NCBI GenBank assembly: GCA_015680685.1
Contig: MNCI01023362.1
Span: 707,779 to 771,778 of the forward strand
Length of the DNA stretch: 64,000 nucleotides
DNA from: Gnetum montanum
Taxonomy: Eukaryota; Streptophyta; Gnetopsida; Gnetales; Gnetaceae
Reading direction: 5' to 3'
Below are positions 1-12,425 of the stretch, one piece after another. Made by a program: the position numbers and the translations under genes. The first letter of the stretch is position 1. Every line of letters begins with the position of its first letter. A model generated the notes under the pieces. That model worked only from the letters and a program-made list of their open reading frames with translations, had not been told where the DNA came from and made no database searches.

Positions 1-1165
1 CTTCACCAAGGAAAATACTACATGGAAATTTAAGGAAACCTTTATAGGGTTTGTGCCAATGACTTGTTATGATGATGTGTACCTGATACTAATCAACTAT
101 GAATCCTCTAGAACACTCATGAAGGTCCTTGTAGGGAACATTAGGTAGGAATGAGAATAGTCATAAAAATCCTCATGGTAGGATATTACTATCCTACAAT
201 CTTCAAGGATGCTCATCAATTCTCCCATTCATGCAAACATTTCCAACAAGATGGAGGGATCACTGTGCAAATGAAAGGGTCTCAAGAGTGGATTCAACCA
301 TTGTAGCCTTTCAATCTTTGGTGCATTGACTTCATAGGATCCATTAATCCCATGTCCAATGGAAAGATGTACATCATTGTAGTAGTTGACTCCTACACAA
401 AATGAGCTGAAGCTACCATTGTCACTGACTACTCATCCTGTACAATGGTACAATTTGGACAACAACATGTGGTAAATAGGTTTTACATGCCAAGGGCACT
501 TATTTCTAACAATGGAACTCATTTCACAACTGCTACCTTTTAGAAATTACTGCAACACTTAAGGGTAGAGCATAAACTAACTCCATATCACCCCCAAGCT
601 AACAGTCAAGTTGAAGTCACTAATATGGAAATAACCAGAATACTAACCCACACAATTAGTAAAAATAGGAAAGACTGGAGCATAAAACTTAATGATGCTC
701 TATGAGCATATCGATCTACTTGAAAACTTCCTATTGGCTATTTCCCTTATGAATTAGTATACAAAAAGTTACCAACTCTCCATATTCAAACCAAACTCTA
801 TACACTTTCAATGGCTTCTAAACTTGATCTTAATTTAAGTGTAGCACAAAAGAAACATTTAATGACATTGAATGTGCTAAATGAAAATCAATAGGTAGTC
901 CTATCCATGAATGAGTTGCACAAGGCACACACCAAACAATTTCATGAATCAAGCATAAGAAAAGTTAAATTCCAACCAAGTGATAAGATTCTTTACTAGA
1001 ATCCCAAGCACATACCATAACACACAAAATTTCATATGCTATGTGAATGACCTTCTATTATAGATATAACTTTTCCTTCTAGGATCATGATGATTTACCA
1101 TCCTTCTAGCCCAAACAAGCAGTTTCTAGTTGACATTCAACAAGTACAACCTTTTTTATAACCAA
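1..1165 (+). pseudogene. Ty3/gypsy integrase remnant (Athila/Tat-like), 5' end outside window
   Basis: The + strand reads as the integrase end of a gypsy polyprotein. It aligns along its whole length with the integrase of the complete element at 25,560-26,745. The zinc-binding part survives partly (THEGP, then CKHF where the second Cys of CxxC has become Phe). In the catalytic core the first Asp (CIDFIG, codon 328-330) and the Glu (VEVTN, 613-615) remain, but the second Asp has become Asn (ISNNGTHF, 508-510). There are at least eight in-frame stops. No chromodomain follows, which fits the Ogre/Tat/Athila branch. It belongs to the same element as the extra ORF and LTR downstream to about 6,985. 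It cannot be active. Confidence 0.85.
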
Positions 1166-3100
1166 AGATAACTAGTAACATGAACACCTCAATTGATGGA
1201 CAAGCATGTTCTATCTTTTAGATCTCCTCTTTCCAACTCAATCATGGAGAAGATGGCCATCCATGTTAAGATTCTATGTAGATTACTTGATTTTTTAACC
1301 TTTACTTTTACACCATTCTTTATATATTTTCAATTTTCTTAAATATTTTGCAACTTATTTTATATATTTTACCTTATTTATATTCCCTTACATGTTATTT
1401 TCTTATTTGTTTGTTTGTTAGAAATCTTTTATTTTTGCCACAACTAGAAGTTCATTTAATACTGCATTTAATGTCTAGATTAATTGTTCAATAACTAGAT
1501 TTCACTTGGGATTATGTCCTTGATTAATTGAGCATTCATTTTCTGATGATATCATGTAGTAAGTCCACATCATCCACCCATTCCACTCAATTTTATGAGG
1601 TTCTTCATCTTGGAAGCATGAGGTCCTTGCATAATTGCAACTTAAAAAGAAACAATGATTTGGATATGTAACAAACTTAGAATGAACTAAGTGAAATGGA
1701 TAAGGGTGTGGCTTCAAGGGGATTTATCACCTTCTATACCCAACTTCCTTCTTCAGTTCTATGGGTATTCTCATTGATCTCTTACCACTCTTACTATTGA
1801 TCATAACATAAATCATGTCTTTGCATGGTGTGATTCCCATGAAAAAAAACATGGGAATTCAAAACACATCCTTTGAACATAATTATAGGCTAAAAGCACT
1901 AGTTATGGGGCTAGAAATACATGTTCCCCATGCATGAAGGCACCCCTCTAACTAAGGTCCTTTCTATCTTTCTACTTCTCTTTTTTTCTTTGCTTAAAGT
2001 GGTGGTTGTCCTTTAGGGTGGTCATGAATTTTGTTGGTCAAATAGTCAAAATATGGCAATGCGAAGTCATCAAATGTGAATGGACTTGGTTCCAACCAAG
2101 GATGGAACAATCCTACATCATCAAAACTAAAAATTCCACAAGAACTTCATGTAAATGGGATGCAAGACTCTCTTCCTAATCTCTCTTCCATCCTTCTCCT
2201 CTCATCATCAACCACCTCATTGCCTTCTATCATAGTTCATTGATGTGTTTATTTTGGTATGTAATAATCCTTTGAACATCTCTCACGTGGGTTTCATTTA
2301 AAACTTCCTACAATCATTAATAATACTTGGTGCCTACAAACTCCTTCATATGAGGACATGCAAGGGCATTAATTGCATGAGCCTACTTTGGGAAGAACCC
2401 ACTTGCATAACCCTTGGTCTTATTCAAGTTAAACTTCCTATTCCTTAGTTTCTTTTTTTTTTTTTTGTTTGTAATCAACCCTATCAGTTCACCTTTTAAA
2501 CATCTAGTTTTGCATCATTTCAACATTCACATTTCATCCAACTCCAATTAATTCTCCTTTTCCAATGAATTTAATATCCTCTTCCATGTTTTGCCATCCT
2601 TCTATGCTTGTCTAGCTTCCTTTGGACTCTTATTTTGTATTCAAACTCTTCCAAAACTCTTAGTCTTTTTATGTGAAAAATTCACTCAAATAGCTATGTC
2701 AATGCATCCTCGTCGATGCAACCTAATGTGTTGACACATCCCTATCAATGTAGTAGAAAAATAATATAAATACACATGACACCTAGCCATTTTTCCACCA
2801 TTTACCTTCAAACAAAAGAAAATTTTTTGCATTTTTCAAAGCCCAAAAATCTTTTAAGTGCACTAACTTTCAAACCGCTTACCCAATTCACCTCATTCTT
2901 CAATCGCCTAGCTACTAAATGTAAGCTTTACGTCGTGGAGGCTACAATTCTTTGGTTTATGACAAATAATTTTTCATAATTTTTCTAACTCTCCAAGGAT
3001 TAGAATATTAAAATAATAGGATTAAACTTTGTAAACAAACTTTGGTAGCAAATTATTAAAAGAATAATGAAATAATAAACCTGCCAAGATCATAAACAAA
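1166..3100 (+). mobile_element. Non-coding 3' region of the left gypsy element
   Basis: No credible gene. Short blocks align in order with the region between integrase and 3' LTR of the complete element: around 1,210-1,250 with 26,755-26,805, 1,560-1,740 with 27,190-27,365, 1,816-1,872 with 27,540-27,600, and 2,280-2,450 with 27,970-28,145. Near 2,690-2,790 there is a stretch with GTCGATGCAACC-like motifs and a TATA-like ATATAAATAC that resembles the U3 of related LTRs and could be an internal promoter or LTR scrap. Around 2,995-3,125 two AT-rich blocks repeat each other loosely. Confidence 0.6.
1816..1872 (+). repeat. A-loop hairpin, copy 1
   Basis: A perfect 9-bp inverted repeat, ATTCCCATG at 1,833-1,841 and CATGGGAAT at 1,850-1,858, encloses a loop of eight A. 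It is preceded by TTTGCATGGTGTG and followed by TTCAAAACACATCC. The same flanks and fold occur twice in the complete element at 27,465-27,605, at the matching place between integrase and 3' LTR. Confidence 0.75.
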
Positions 3101-3139
3101 CCTTAGTATAACATAATCTAATAAAAAAAGTATCAAAGT

Positions 3140-6060
3140 TACTAAGGATTATAAACTAAAATGCTAATCCATGGTTACGTTTGTGATCATAGATGGTACC
3201 AAGAGGGGAGCACCAATAGGACCTTCCCAACCTAAGGAGAAGTGGCCACGATGAGGAAAGGACTAATAACAACAACCACAATAGCCCCAAGAACAAGAGG
3301 TCAAGGTAACCCATACAACAAAACCTCTTTGGGAGGAGCACAAAGTGGAATCTATTTGACAAATTCCCACCACAAAGACCAGCCAATTTAGGCAAGATAA
3401 AACTCCAAGGCCAAGGCCTAACCTTAAAGTCACACTAATGTAGTCCTACTTGCAAAGAATCAGAACCAAGGAGATTTAAAGTATAATTTTCCAAGAATTA
3501 AAATTTGGACCCTTTTTGAAGTTGGCATCTAAGAAAGTCGACATGCAATTAAAGGGGTCTCTCATGTGGTCCATTTTCTCCTCTAGTGGATAATGGTACA
3601 TGGGAGAGACCTACCTATTCTGGAACAATCAACAAGGATACGTACATAAAAATCAAAGATATCATAGTCTCCTACTTAGTTGAGGTGATTGCAAAGGCCC
3701 TTAGTTTTCCTAACACTGAGGTGACACTAGTAGAAATCTCAACCCAGGAAAATCTAGAAGTTAAGAAAGAGTGGATCCAATGCTGCTATGGAATATACTA
3801 TAATTAGTATGATGCACTTATGAAGGTGGAGTGTATTTATTTCAAGATTGTAGCCTATCATCTAAATCCCATGATGAGGCCAAGTAAGGTCACATCCTTC
3901 TCCACCCATGCATGCACCACTCTAAGTAGAAAGTTCCCCATTAACCTTCCATAGTTGATCTATTTAAAGATAGATAAGCGATTCAAAGAAAATGAGAAAG
4001 GAAGTAAGACACTTTCCTTCCCATGCTTAATCAAAAAACTATATAGAAGGGGAGGCATATTGTGCTATGTCAATGATATGGTGCATCATGCTCATGTTGC
4101 ATCTTGGCAAAAGATGATGAAGGATAAGGTAGCATCGAAGCTACAAGAATAAGAAAACCACCACCACCACCTATAAAAGAAACCACATTGAAGACACTAC
4201 CAGCTACAGAAAGGCTCCAAGAGCTCCATGAGTAGTAGCTATAGTAGCAACAAGGCTCAATAGGTGGTGGGAAACCATTGATTTATTGTCCAACCTTAAG
4301 CCATCTTCTTGAGATTACAAGGATCATCAGTTGGTTGGAAGAAACTACCCTACTATTCTTAGCATAAAGAAATCAAGCATCTGCTGGAACAAATCCTAGT
4401 GCTCAAGAAGTTACGATATCAATCCCTGGACAAGAATTCCCTAAAATTTTTAAGAATGTCGCAACTTTCTTGATATGCTTAGAGGAAAGAAAGAAAGTGA
4501 TTGTTCTGGGGATGTAGCACTGAGGATAGGAGAAAACAGCATAGGTAGTGGCTAATATGGTAGCAAAGGCCCTAAATGCTCCTTTGGCATCCATGCCAAA
4601 CATTATTGCAATGTAAAATATTCAAACATCTGCAGGAGTAAGAAGTGGTTAATTGAGTGCAACCCAACACAAAGAAGTGTTGGAATGACTAGTGGAATCC
4701 ATGCAATTGCTTCCAAAGATATTTGATCTCTCGGATGAGATTATAGCAACCCAATCATTATTACTAGAGATGAAGGACAAACTTCTCATTGCCAATGCCC
4801 AACCAAAGATAGCCACCATTGAGAACCAATGGTTGGCTATTGAGGTTGCAGATTTGTAAGCCTGTCTCTGTAACCCCATCATTTTCAATCTGAAACTCAC
4901 AAGAAATGATGTTTTCAACAGCTTCAACATAGAATAAGAAAGGTTGAAAATGCAAAGGAGATGATAGTCTTTAACCTGCCTTTCTTGAAAGCTATGATCT
5001 TTAACATCAACAAGAACCTGTCACAAGCTTATAAGGAAAACTTGGTTCTCATCAAGGATATTCATCACCCACAAAACATTGAACAAAATGACCAGATGAT
5101 CAAATTTATTTGATAATAACAAGAGCAATAACCAAGGTAAATCTTGATCTAAAGAGGTTGGTGGCATAGAATAGGAATGTCTTGATGAAGGAAGTCCAAG
5201 CACTTCATCAGAAAATGGCAATCAAGGTAGACACCTAGAAAAATAAGGCCCTAAAATTTAAAAAAGAATCATTACAAGGACCAAGTTGGGCTCCTCAAGG
5301 AGGTAAATGAAAATGAATTCAATTGGCCAAAACAAAGATAAATAAATCTCTCTAGCAACTCCAATAAAGAGATGACATGTGGTAGCCAATCTTTAATCAT
5401 TTAAATCCGTATAACAAAGCAGAAATTCACCTAAACAAGTTGCAAATTGAAGAGATAATGAAGTACATTAAGCTTGCAAACCTCCATTATGCAAACTTGG
5501 CTATGCTTACAATAAAGAGGCCAAGGACTGAATTGGAAAAGTAGATGGCCAATTTCTACCTCTTGTATGAGGTAGAAGTCAAGCATCACAAGGAGATTAA
5601 GCAACAATTAGAGATAGCCAACATCGAGCTTGAAGGAGCAAATTCGCTGATCAACAATCTGTCACTAAGAACCTGGCTAGAAGGATGAACAATTATCATG
5701 AGCTACAAAACCTCATAAAGATGTTCAATATTGAACATAAACAATTTGCAACATGCTTTGTCAATCTCAATGAGTTGTTCCTTGCAATGTCATGCCCATG
5801 GGATATACCTACACTAGCCCACATTGGTAAAGCTGTGTGGACTACCTACAATCCACATTGCAATGAGGAGAAGATAAAAGCACTACTTGATGCTTTCAAA
5901 CTTCCTCCAAAGCAGCAATAGCAATAGGTCAGCCTCAACCACCACCTTCACCACAAGCACTGGAACCTAGTAAAAGACCTTCAACATCACAAGAGCCTCC
6001 ACCTCCAAGCACTATTTCAAAATTCACCTTGTCTTTGGCAATGCAAGCATACCTATTAGA
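3140..6060 (+). pseudogene. Additional ORF of the left element: plant-transposon-protein-like segment plus coiled coil
   Basis: Between integrase and LTR the + strand holds a long decayed ORF in several frames. Open pieces lie at 3,586-3,807 and 3,955-4,152. The second has the order TLSFPCLIKKLYRRGG, which resembles the L-x-FPSLIT-x-LC-x-RAGV block of the domain known as putative plant transposon protein (often found in the additional ORF of Athila-type elements). From about 4,650 to 5,700 the sequence is rich in Lys, Glu, Leu and Ala (for example EVKHHKEIKQQLEIANIELE at 5,570-5,630) and looks like a coiled coil. A last open piece at 5,685-5,921 ends in a Pro/Gln-rich tail. The position matches env-like or additional ORFs. 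Function is unknown and many stops are present. Confidence 0.6.
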
Positions 6061-6244
6061 ATTTTATGAAAGTATTCAATTTTGTTGTCATGAACATTAA
6101 TTTTGTAATCTTGTACAATCTGGCACTCAAAGTAAATCAATTTATTTGTCTATTTATTTTCTAAGTTAACAAATTCTATACTTTCCTAAATTTTGTAAAA
6201 AGCTCAATCCTACTTTTGTTCACTCAAGGATGACTTTTTAGTTA

Positions 6245-6256
6245 ACCATGGGGGCA
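6245..6256 (+). other. Polypurine tract of the left element
   Basis: ACCATGGGGGCA directly precedes the LTR start TGATGAAGC. The complete element has GTGGGGGTA in the same place before TGATAAATT. The tract would prime plus-strand DNA synthesis. Confidence 0.6.
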
Positions 6257-6985
6257 TGATGAAGCATCATTAGACAAGCTACATCAACAAGCATGCATTG
6301 ATGCATCCCCATCGATGCATTCACTGACATAGGTGAAGCTTATATAAATGCATGCACCAACTACATTTATGATACCTTAAGTCCATAACATAGTGAAGCC
6401 TTTGTACTTTTACTTTTCTAGAAATAGATAATTTTCCTCCAAGTGCCTACAGTATAAATTCAAGAGATTGTTTGGATCTTTATTAGTGTGAACAGCAACA
6501 AAGACAAGATTTCTAACATTCATTGTAATACCTAGATTGTTTTAATCTCTCTTATTTGCACTCTACTTTATGCACTTTGCTTTCATAAGTTCTAATTAAT
6601 TCAAAGTAAGACTACTTTGAGCATGACGTGTTATACTTAGTAATGTTGGTAATCCCAATAGCAACCATTCGAGAATGCCCAGTAATAGCTGTTTGGTAAC
6701 CCAATAGTGTAATATGAGTTCAAGATGTGTACAATAAGTGGAAACAACTACTTATGTTAGGATAGTTAGTTATTAAAATAGCTAAGTAGTTAAATAGTTG
6801 ATGATTAAACTTTCATTTACTCATCTAGCTATTAAAAGAAAATATATTTAAAAAAGTACCATAAAAAATAGACATACTAAGCCTTAACTCAAATTTAACC
6901 ATACATACTAGAAACACAAATTGAGTTAGGAAAACAATGATCATACGATCTCTTAATTCACTATCTAAAACTATGGGCAGACTTA
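6257..6985 (+). mobile_element. 3' LTR of the left gypsy element, end decayed or truncated
   Basis: It begins with TGATGAAGCATC after a polypurine tract. It has a TATA-like TATATAAATGC near 6,332, a CAAGTGCCTACAGTA block near 6,440 and a run of short phrases (GGTAATCCCAATAG, TTCAAGATGTGTACA, TGTTAGGATAG) that line up with the R/U5 part of the LTRs at 28,767-29,626 and 19,659-20,532. U3 carries a GATGCATCCCCATCGATGC motif shared with the LTR at 55,995-56,875. Similarity fades near 6,985 without a clear terminal CA, so the end is uncertain. Confidence 0.65.
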
Positions 6986-6989
6986 GGAA

Positions 6990-8060
6990 CAATATCCCAT
7001 CTTCCCTTAGGACATATCAAACATTTTTTTTGCACTACTAAAATATGCCTTATTGTCAAAGTTCAAAGGTCTTTCAAAAATAACAATGTACCTTGTCTCT
7101 AAATGATCCAATTTTGGCATAAATTCCATTAATAATGTACCTTGTCTCTAAATGATCCAATTTTGAAATATAAAATACATCTCTTTTTTATCTCTTGGAA
7201 ATTATCATTAAAAAGCCAATGGACTCTATAGGGCCTAGGATGATCATTAAAACACTATCTAGATACCTAGCTTGAATCCTAAAAAGCATATTTTTTCTAA
7301 GATCCTCATTGGCATTTACATTTTCCATGAAAGTGCAAGAATTAATTTCAGTGTTATCTTTAATCATTGCTACATGACGATTATCTTCATTAAAGGATTT
7401 TTCTTTTCACAAGGTCTAAAGCTCCTTACCTTTGGATATTTTTGGCATTCTACACTCCCATTGCCTTTGTCCCTTTTCATCATAATTAAAGCATTGAAGC
7501 TTGGATGCACAACCATTTCCTTAACCCTTTTCATTCTTGAAGTAGTCTTTCTTAGAATCTTGGTCCTTCTTGAACTTCTCTTACTTCTCCCTTCTTCCTC
7601 TTCATCTTTAAAACCTTTAGAGTTCTTGCCTTTAGAAGATTTGGAACATCTATTATAGCCTTGAAGTAGCCAATTTAAAAATCTCATCTAATGTTTAGGG
7701 CTCATTGAATGTTAGCCTTGTTGGTATCCTCTCTTTAATCCTCTTTGGAAATTATATGCTTATTCATAATTATCTTAATAAACTTTTGCAAGTTAAAAGG
7801 CTTTGTAAAAATCTATGTATTTGTTTCAACATGAACTACATGAGGAACCAATCCTTGATAGAAGTTCTATTACTCACAAGGCAAGTATGGCTCTCTTTTT
7901 CTGACCAAATTTGTGCCATACCATTAAGCTTAGTTTTAGCAAATGGCACATTTTGATGATTTGCCACATCTTCTAGCTTAAAGTACATGTTCAAAGTATT
8001 GAGCCAGGAAAGAAAAGATTTAATGCCTTCCATCCCATTGAAGGTTTTCAACTCCACATG
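6990..8060 (-). pseudogene. Ty3/gypsy gag fragment
   Basis: On the - strand, 8,057-7,836 encodes a capsid-like segment (FNGMEGIKSFLSWLNTLNMY, then KTKLNGMAQIWSEK) that resembles the Retrotrans_gag family: F-x-G-x-x-x-x-x-x-FLDWL and A-x-x-x-LxGxAxxWW. Further along the - strand a basic, Lys/Arg/Ser-rich stretch (7,687-7,540) leads to a zinc-knuckle relic near 7,490-7,450, CFNYDEKGQRQWEC, in which one Cys has become Tyr and the His has become Gln. Frames change at least twice. No protease or RT follows before 6,990, where the neighbouring LTR begins. It is a separate fragment from the + strand element to its left. Confidence 0.65.
7085..7165. repeat. 49-bp-spaced direct duplication
   Basis: A 32-bp sequence starting AATGTACCTTGTCTCTAAAT occurs at 7,085 and again, identical, at 7,134. 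Confidence 0.85.
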
Positions 8061-8191
8061 AGGCAGGCCAAATGTGTCATGTTGAAGTAAGATGTTTGTT
8101 GAGATTTGTGACCTCTAGGCTAATCAGTATGTCTTAAGGCAAGCTAGATGTGTCATGTTGAAGAAAGATGTTTGTTGAGCTTGGTGACCAA
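8060..8191. repeat. Direct duplication, about 52-bp unit, 81-bp spacing
   Basis: The phrase AGGCAGGCCAAATGTGTCAT and the 32 bases after it (8,060-8,111) recur at 8,141-8,191 with about five substitutions. The intervening 30 bases are not duplicated. Confidence 0.75.
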
Positions 8192-8861
8192 GATGTCCAA
8201 GAGTGAAATTAAAAATTAAAAATCTATAATTAACTATTACATTTACTTGGTTTTTTTCAATAGTGAAAGAGTAATCATTATTTTCACATCCCGACCCTAT
8301 AATTATAGTTCTTTCAGGTCTTTGAAAAGTTCTACACGGTTCATCAATAATAAATGAATGAGTGCTGGTTAAGTCCTATTAAATTTTATAGGTAGCATGT
8401 TCTAAATTTTGACCTTTTTAAGCCAAGTCATTGTAGATGTATTAATTTATGTTTTTGGGATTTTTGCAAGGTTTAACTGTTCTTGATTTAATTAATTTCT
8501 TCTCTTTTTGTCTATTTCTTTCGTCATCATTTCATCTGATTTTTATGAAAGCTTGCCTTGTTATTTTCTTTTTGTTGTTTTCCTCCAGAAACCGATGTTG
8601 CATATCATTATATTTTTGCATTTTTTAAGGTTTCGTCATTGCAGATATCTTTTCTATTATTTTATTTCTTTTGATCTAGGCAAGTTTTTTTACTGTTGTT
8701 TTCTTTTCACTCTTGGACATCTTTACTGAAAATGTGGCTTGATTTTAATTTTAAATTTTAAATTTTTAATACAATTATCTTTATTTATTTGTTTTTGAGT
8801 ATTTTTATTGAAAATGTGTCACTTTGTGGGGGGGGGGGGGGGGGGTGTTGTGGTGTGTGTG
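8192..8861. other. No gene seen; contains an 18-G run
   Basis: AT-rich, T-rich spacer without coding signal on either strand. A run of 18 G at 8,828-8,845 is followed by a short GT-rich stretch. It sits just outside the likely 3' end of the reversed LINE to the right. Confidence 0.6.
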
Positions 8862-10430
8862 TCAGACCCCAAAAAGAGAATTTTATTAATTAAATGAGAT
8901 TAAGTACATGATCAACATCTGAACATATTGATGGTTAAATAGGGAGAAAAAGAATGTCAAATGCAGATGTTGAAGAAAAACATCTTGATACATAATCCTT
9001 CACAAGGTGTGGGAGTACATTTCAAAGAGCAACCTTATGTTAGGAATCAATAAGAAATGTGAGTTAATAAGATCAAGGAAACAACATAGAGCTAAAAATG
9101 CTCAAAATTATGATAAGACACTCCGATGTAGCAGATCAAGATGAGAAAGAGTGCACGAATTGGTGTATCTGCTCCAAGGCTGCAAATAATAAAACAACGA
9201 TTAGTATTCAACTTTAACTTAAAAGTGTGAAATATAATTTGGAAATGCACAAGGCAAAGAATTTGAAATTTTTCCATAATAGTTAAATAGTTAGAGTTAA
9301 ATGGATCAGTGTTTTGGAAAAGAACAATGCATCTGCACTTCCATATATAATAAAGAACGAGGGACCTAATAACATACCAAAGAAACTGAAAGTCAGTAAA
9401 GAGGGTGGCCAAAAAGCCGAACAAGATATCCTCATGGAAAAACTTGCACAAAGGGAAAACTTTAGAAACCCACTCCCATGAAGACTGAGCAAAGGGGCAA
9501 TGCCAAAAAACATGAACAAAATCATTAGGACCTCCACAAAGAGGGCAATTAGGGTTTGGAATCCCAAGGTATTCACAATGTTTGCCAATAGGTAAGCCTT
9601 GATGAAGAAGGCACCAAAGAAATTGTTTAATTTTTGAACAAGTCAGAAGGTTCCAAACTCATGAGAAGAGGGAGAGCCAAAACTATTCAAACTCTTCTTT
9701 GTGCCATGATCTATTGCAACGATTAACAATCATAGAAGAGTCATGCAACAACTGAAAAGGCACATGTGGTTTATAAGGTAGAAGGTTCGGTCTATTAATC
9801 CACTGAAGACCATGGAAGATACTAGGAACTGAAGCATTCAAATGCAAGTACTAATAAATGAAGTGATAAAGTCTGTCAAGGCAATGATGCATAGTTCTGG
9901 AAACCCATATAAGTTTTCGAACATATCCCAAGTAATCCACTGATTGGTGAGACGAAGACATCTAAGAGAAACAACTCCCTTTTGAAACCAAATAGTGGAT
10001 GTCTTGGCATTTGAGGTGGTTAGAGGAGCAAATGATAGAGGCAGCCACCAAGGGCAAATCTTAGAAAGAAGAATAAGATTGATATAAACATTATTCCAAT
10101 TCACATGAGAATGTAAAACCTCCCAAACCTTTCAAATGCTATTGAAAATATGTGTTTCAAGAATGATAATGTCATGAGGGAAAAGGATCCAATTAACAGG
10201 GTGGCCCTTCTAGATGGACTTATTCTTAAAAAATGTTTGTCGAAGCCTTAATTGAAAAAGATTCTCAATAATATTGAGGGCATCCAAGTGTTGAACAAAC
10301 CACTTAGTAACAAGGGTGAAACCTTGTTTAAAAGAGTTCAAAAGACCCAATCCACCTTTGTTCTTAAGAAGAGTTACTATATTCCAGGCAACAAGATGAA
10401 AACCTTTTTGAGAATCTTTAAACGATCACA
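8862..10430 (-). pseudogene. 3' part of an L1-type LINE ORF2
   Basis: Read on the - strand from 10,430 downwards, the remnant starts with KNKGGLGLLNSFKQ and then TLVTKWFV (10,390-10,290). This resembles the GGLG-x-x-x-x-x-x-N-x-ALLxKW block that follows RT in plant L1 elements. It continues to a zf-RVT-like segment near 9,560-9,450 (CPLCGGPNDFVHVFWHCPFA, SSWEW). The Cys-x-x-Cys-Gly and His-x-x-x-x-Cys pattern is the zinc-binding part of the LINE RT C-terminus. The tail (RSLVLYYIWKCRC) looks like the usual end of such proteins. Frameshifts separate the pieces. RT itself is absent because the upstream end runs into the foldback array. No poly(A) is recognisable near 8,862. Confidence 0.75.
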
Positions 10431-11258
10431 TGAAATCTCAAATAATTATTCAAGCTTTTGATAAAAAGTATAGAAAAAGACCCAACATGACATATAATAA
10501 ACATAGGTAAAAACACAAATAAACTAGGTGAAAAGATTGGTTTTTTATTTTTCGATTTTCCTTTAAATTTAAAAAAATACTTAATCCCAAAGCTCTGAAA
10601 TTGAGCTTTTAAAACAAAAAGAGATTCTCAAAAGCTTAATGATTTCATGATCTTGAGTATGGCTATAGTTATTGGTAAAGCTATAAACTGAAAATTTACA
10701 TCAATATATATGCATTTCATTAATGTTCAATTTATAAATTGGCGTAAATCTTCATTTTTACCAATAACAACAACCATTTGCTCAATTATAATTGAACATG
10801 TACTCAAGATCATGAAATCATTAAATTTTTAAAACTCTAGGACCAAGTACTTTGTCAAATTTAAAAAAAAATCAAAAAATGAAAAACCAAACCCCTCACC
10901 CTTGCCGATAAGTATTTCATATATAAATCTATTTGTGTTTTTACCCATGTTTATTATTTGTCATGTTGACCCCTTCCCATGCTTTTTATCAAAAACTTCA
11001 ATTATTTTGAAATTTCATGTGATCATCTAAAAACTCCCAAAAAAAACTTTCATCATGTTACCTAAAATATAGTAACTCTTCTTAACAAGAAAGATGAATT
11101 AAGCCTTTTAAACTCCTTTAAACAAAATCTCAACCTTTTTACTAAATGATTGTTTCAGCACCTAGATACCACCAATATTATTAAGGCTTCGATAAGCATT
11201 CCCTAAAAATAAGTTCATCTAAAAGAGTATCCACCCTGTTAATTGAATCCTTTCTCCT
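10085..11258. repeat. Foldback unit 1
   Basis: 1,174 bp. The centre lies near 10,720, between arms beginning AAAATTTACATCAATATATA and TTTATAAATTGGCGTAAATC. Its left arm is continuous with the LINE to its left, so the unit probably arose from this copy. Confidence 0.85.
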
Positions 11259-12425
11259 TAAACATTATTCCAATTCACATGAGAATGTAAAACCTCCCAA
11301 ACCTTTCAAATGCTATTGAAAATATGTGTTTCAAGAATGATAATGTCATGAGAGAAAAGGATCCAATTAACAGGGTGGCCCTTCTAGATGGACTTATTCT
11401 TAAAAAATGTTTGTCGAAGCCTTAATTGAAGAAGATTCTCAATAATATTGAGGGCATCCAAGTGTTGAACAAACCACTTAGTAACAAGGGTGAAACCTTA
11501 TTTAAAAGAGTTCAAAAGACCCAATCCACCTTTGTTCTTAAGAAGAGTTACTATATTCCAGACAACAAGATGAAAACTTTTTTGAGAACCTTTAAACGAT
11601 CACATGAAATCTCAAATAATTATAGCTTTTGATAAAAAGTATAGAAAAGAACCCAACATGACGAATAATAAACATAAGTAAAAACACAAATAAACTAGGT
11701 GAAAAGATTGGTTTTTTATTTTTCGATTTTCCTTTAAATTTAAAAAAATACTTAATCCCAAAGCTCTGAAGTTGAGCTTTTAAAACAAAAAGAGATTCTC
11801 AAAAGCTTAATGATTTCATGATCTTCAGTATGTCTGTAGTTATTGATAAAGCTAGAAACTGAAAATTTACACCAATTTATATGCATTTCATTAATGTTCA
11901 ATTTATAAATTGGTGTAAATCTTCATTTTTACCAATAACAACAACCATTTGCTCAATTATAATTGAACATGTACTCAAGATCATGAAATCATTAAATTTT
12001 TAAAACTCTAGGACCAAGTACTTTGTCAAATTAAAAAAAATCAAAAAATGAAAAACCAAACCCCTCACCCTTGCCGATAAGTATTTCATATATAAATCTA
12101 TTTGTATTTTTACACAAGTTTATTATTTGTCATGTTGACCCCTTCCCATGCTTTTTATCAAAAACTTCAATTATTTTGAAATTTCATGTGATCATCTAAA
12201 AACTCCCAAAAAAAACTTTCATCATGTTACCTAAAATATAGTAACTCTTCTTAACAAGAAAAATGAATTAAGCCTTTTAAACTCCTTTAAACAAAATCTC
12301 ACCCTTGTTACTAAATGGTTGTTTCAGCACCTAGATACCACCAATATTATTAAGGCTTCGATAAGCATTCCCTAAAAATAAGTTCATCTAAAAGAGTATC
12401 TACCCTGTTAATTGAATCCTCTCCT
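11259..12425. repeat. Foldback unit 2
   Basis: 1,167 bp. At its centre TTTACACCAATTTATA (11,866-11,881) and TATAAATTGGTGTAAA (11,904-11,919) are exact reverse complements around a 22-nt loop. This is the best preserved centre of the three. Confidence 0.85.

Noticed and set aside
7272-7658. 128-codon + strand frame with hydrophobic and Leu-rich parts
   Set aside because: It is the shadow of the basic Lys/Arg/Ser-rich gag segment on the - strand, which has the better family fit.
8828-8860. Poly-G followed by GT repeats as a microsatellite-based regulatory element
   Set aside because: A simple homopolymer run prone to sequencing error, with no supporting context.
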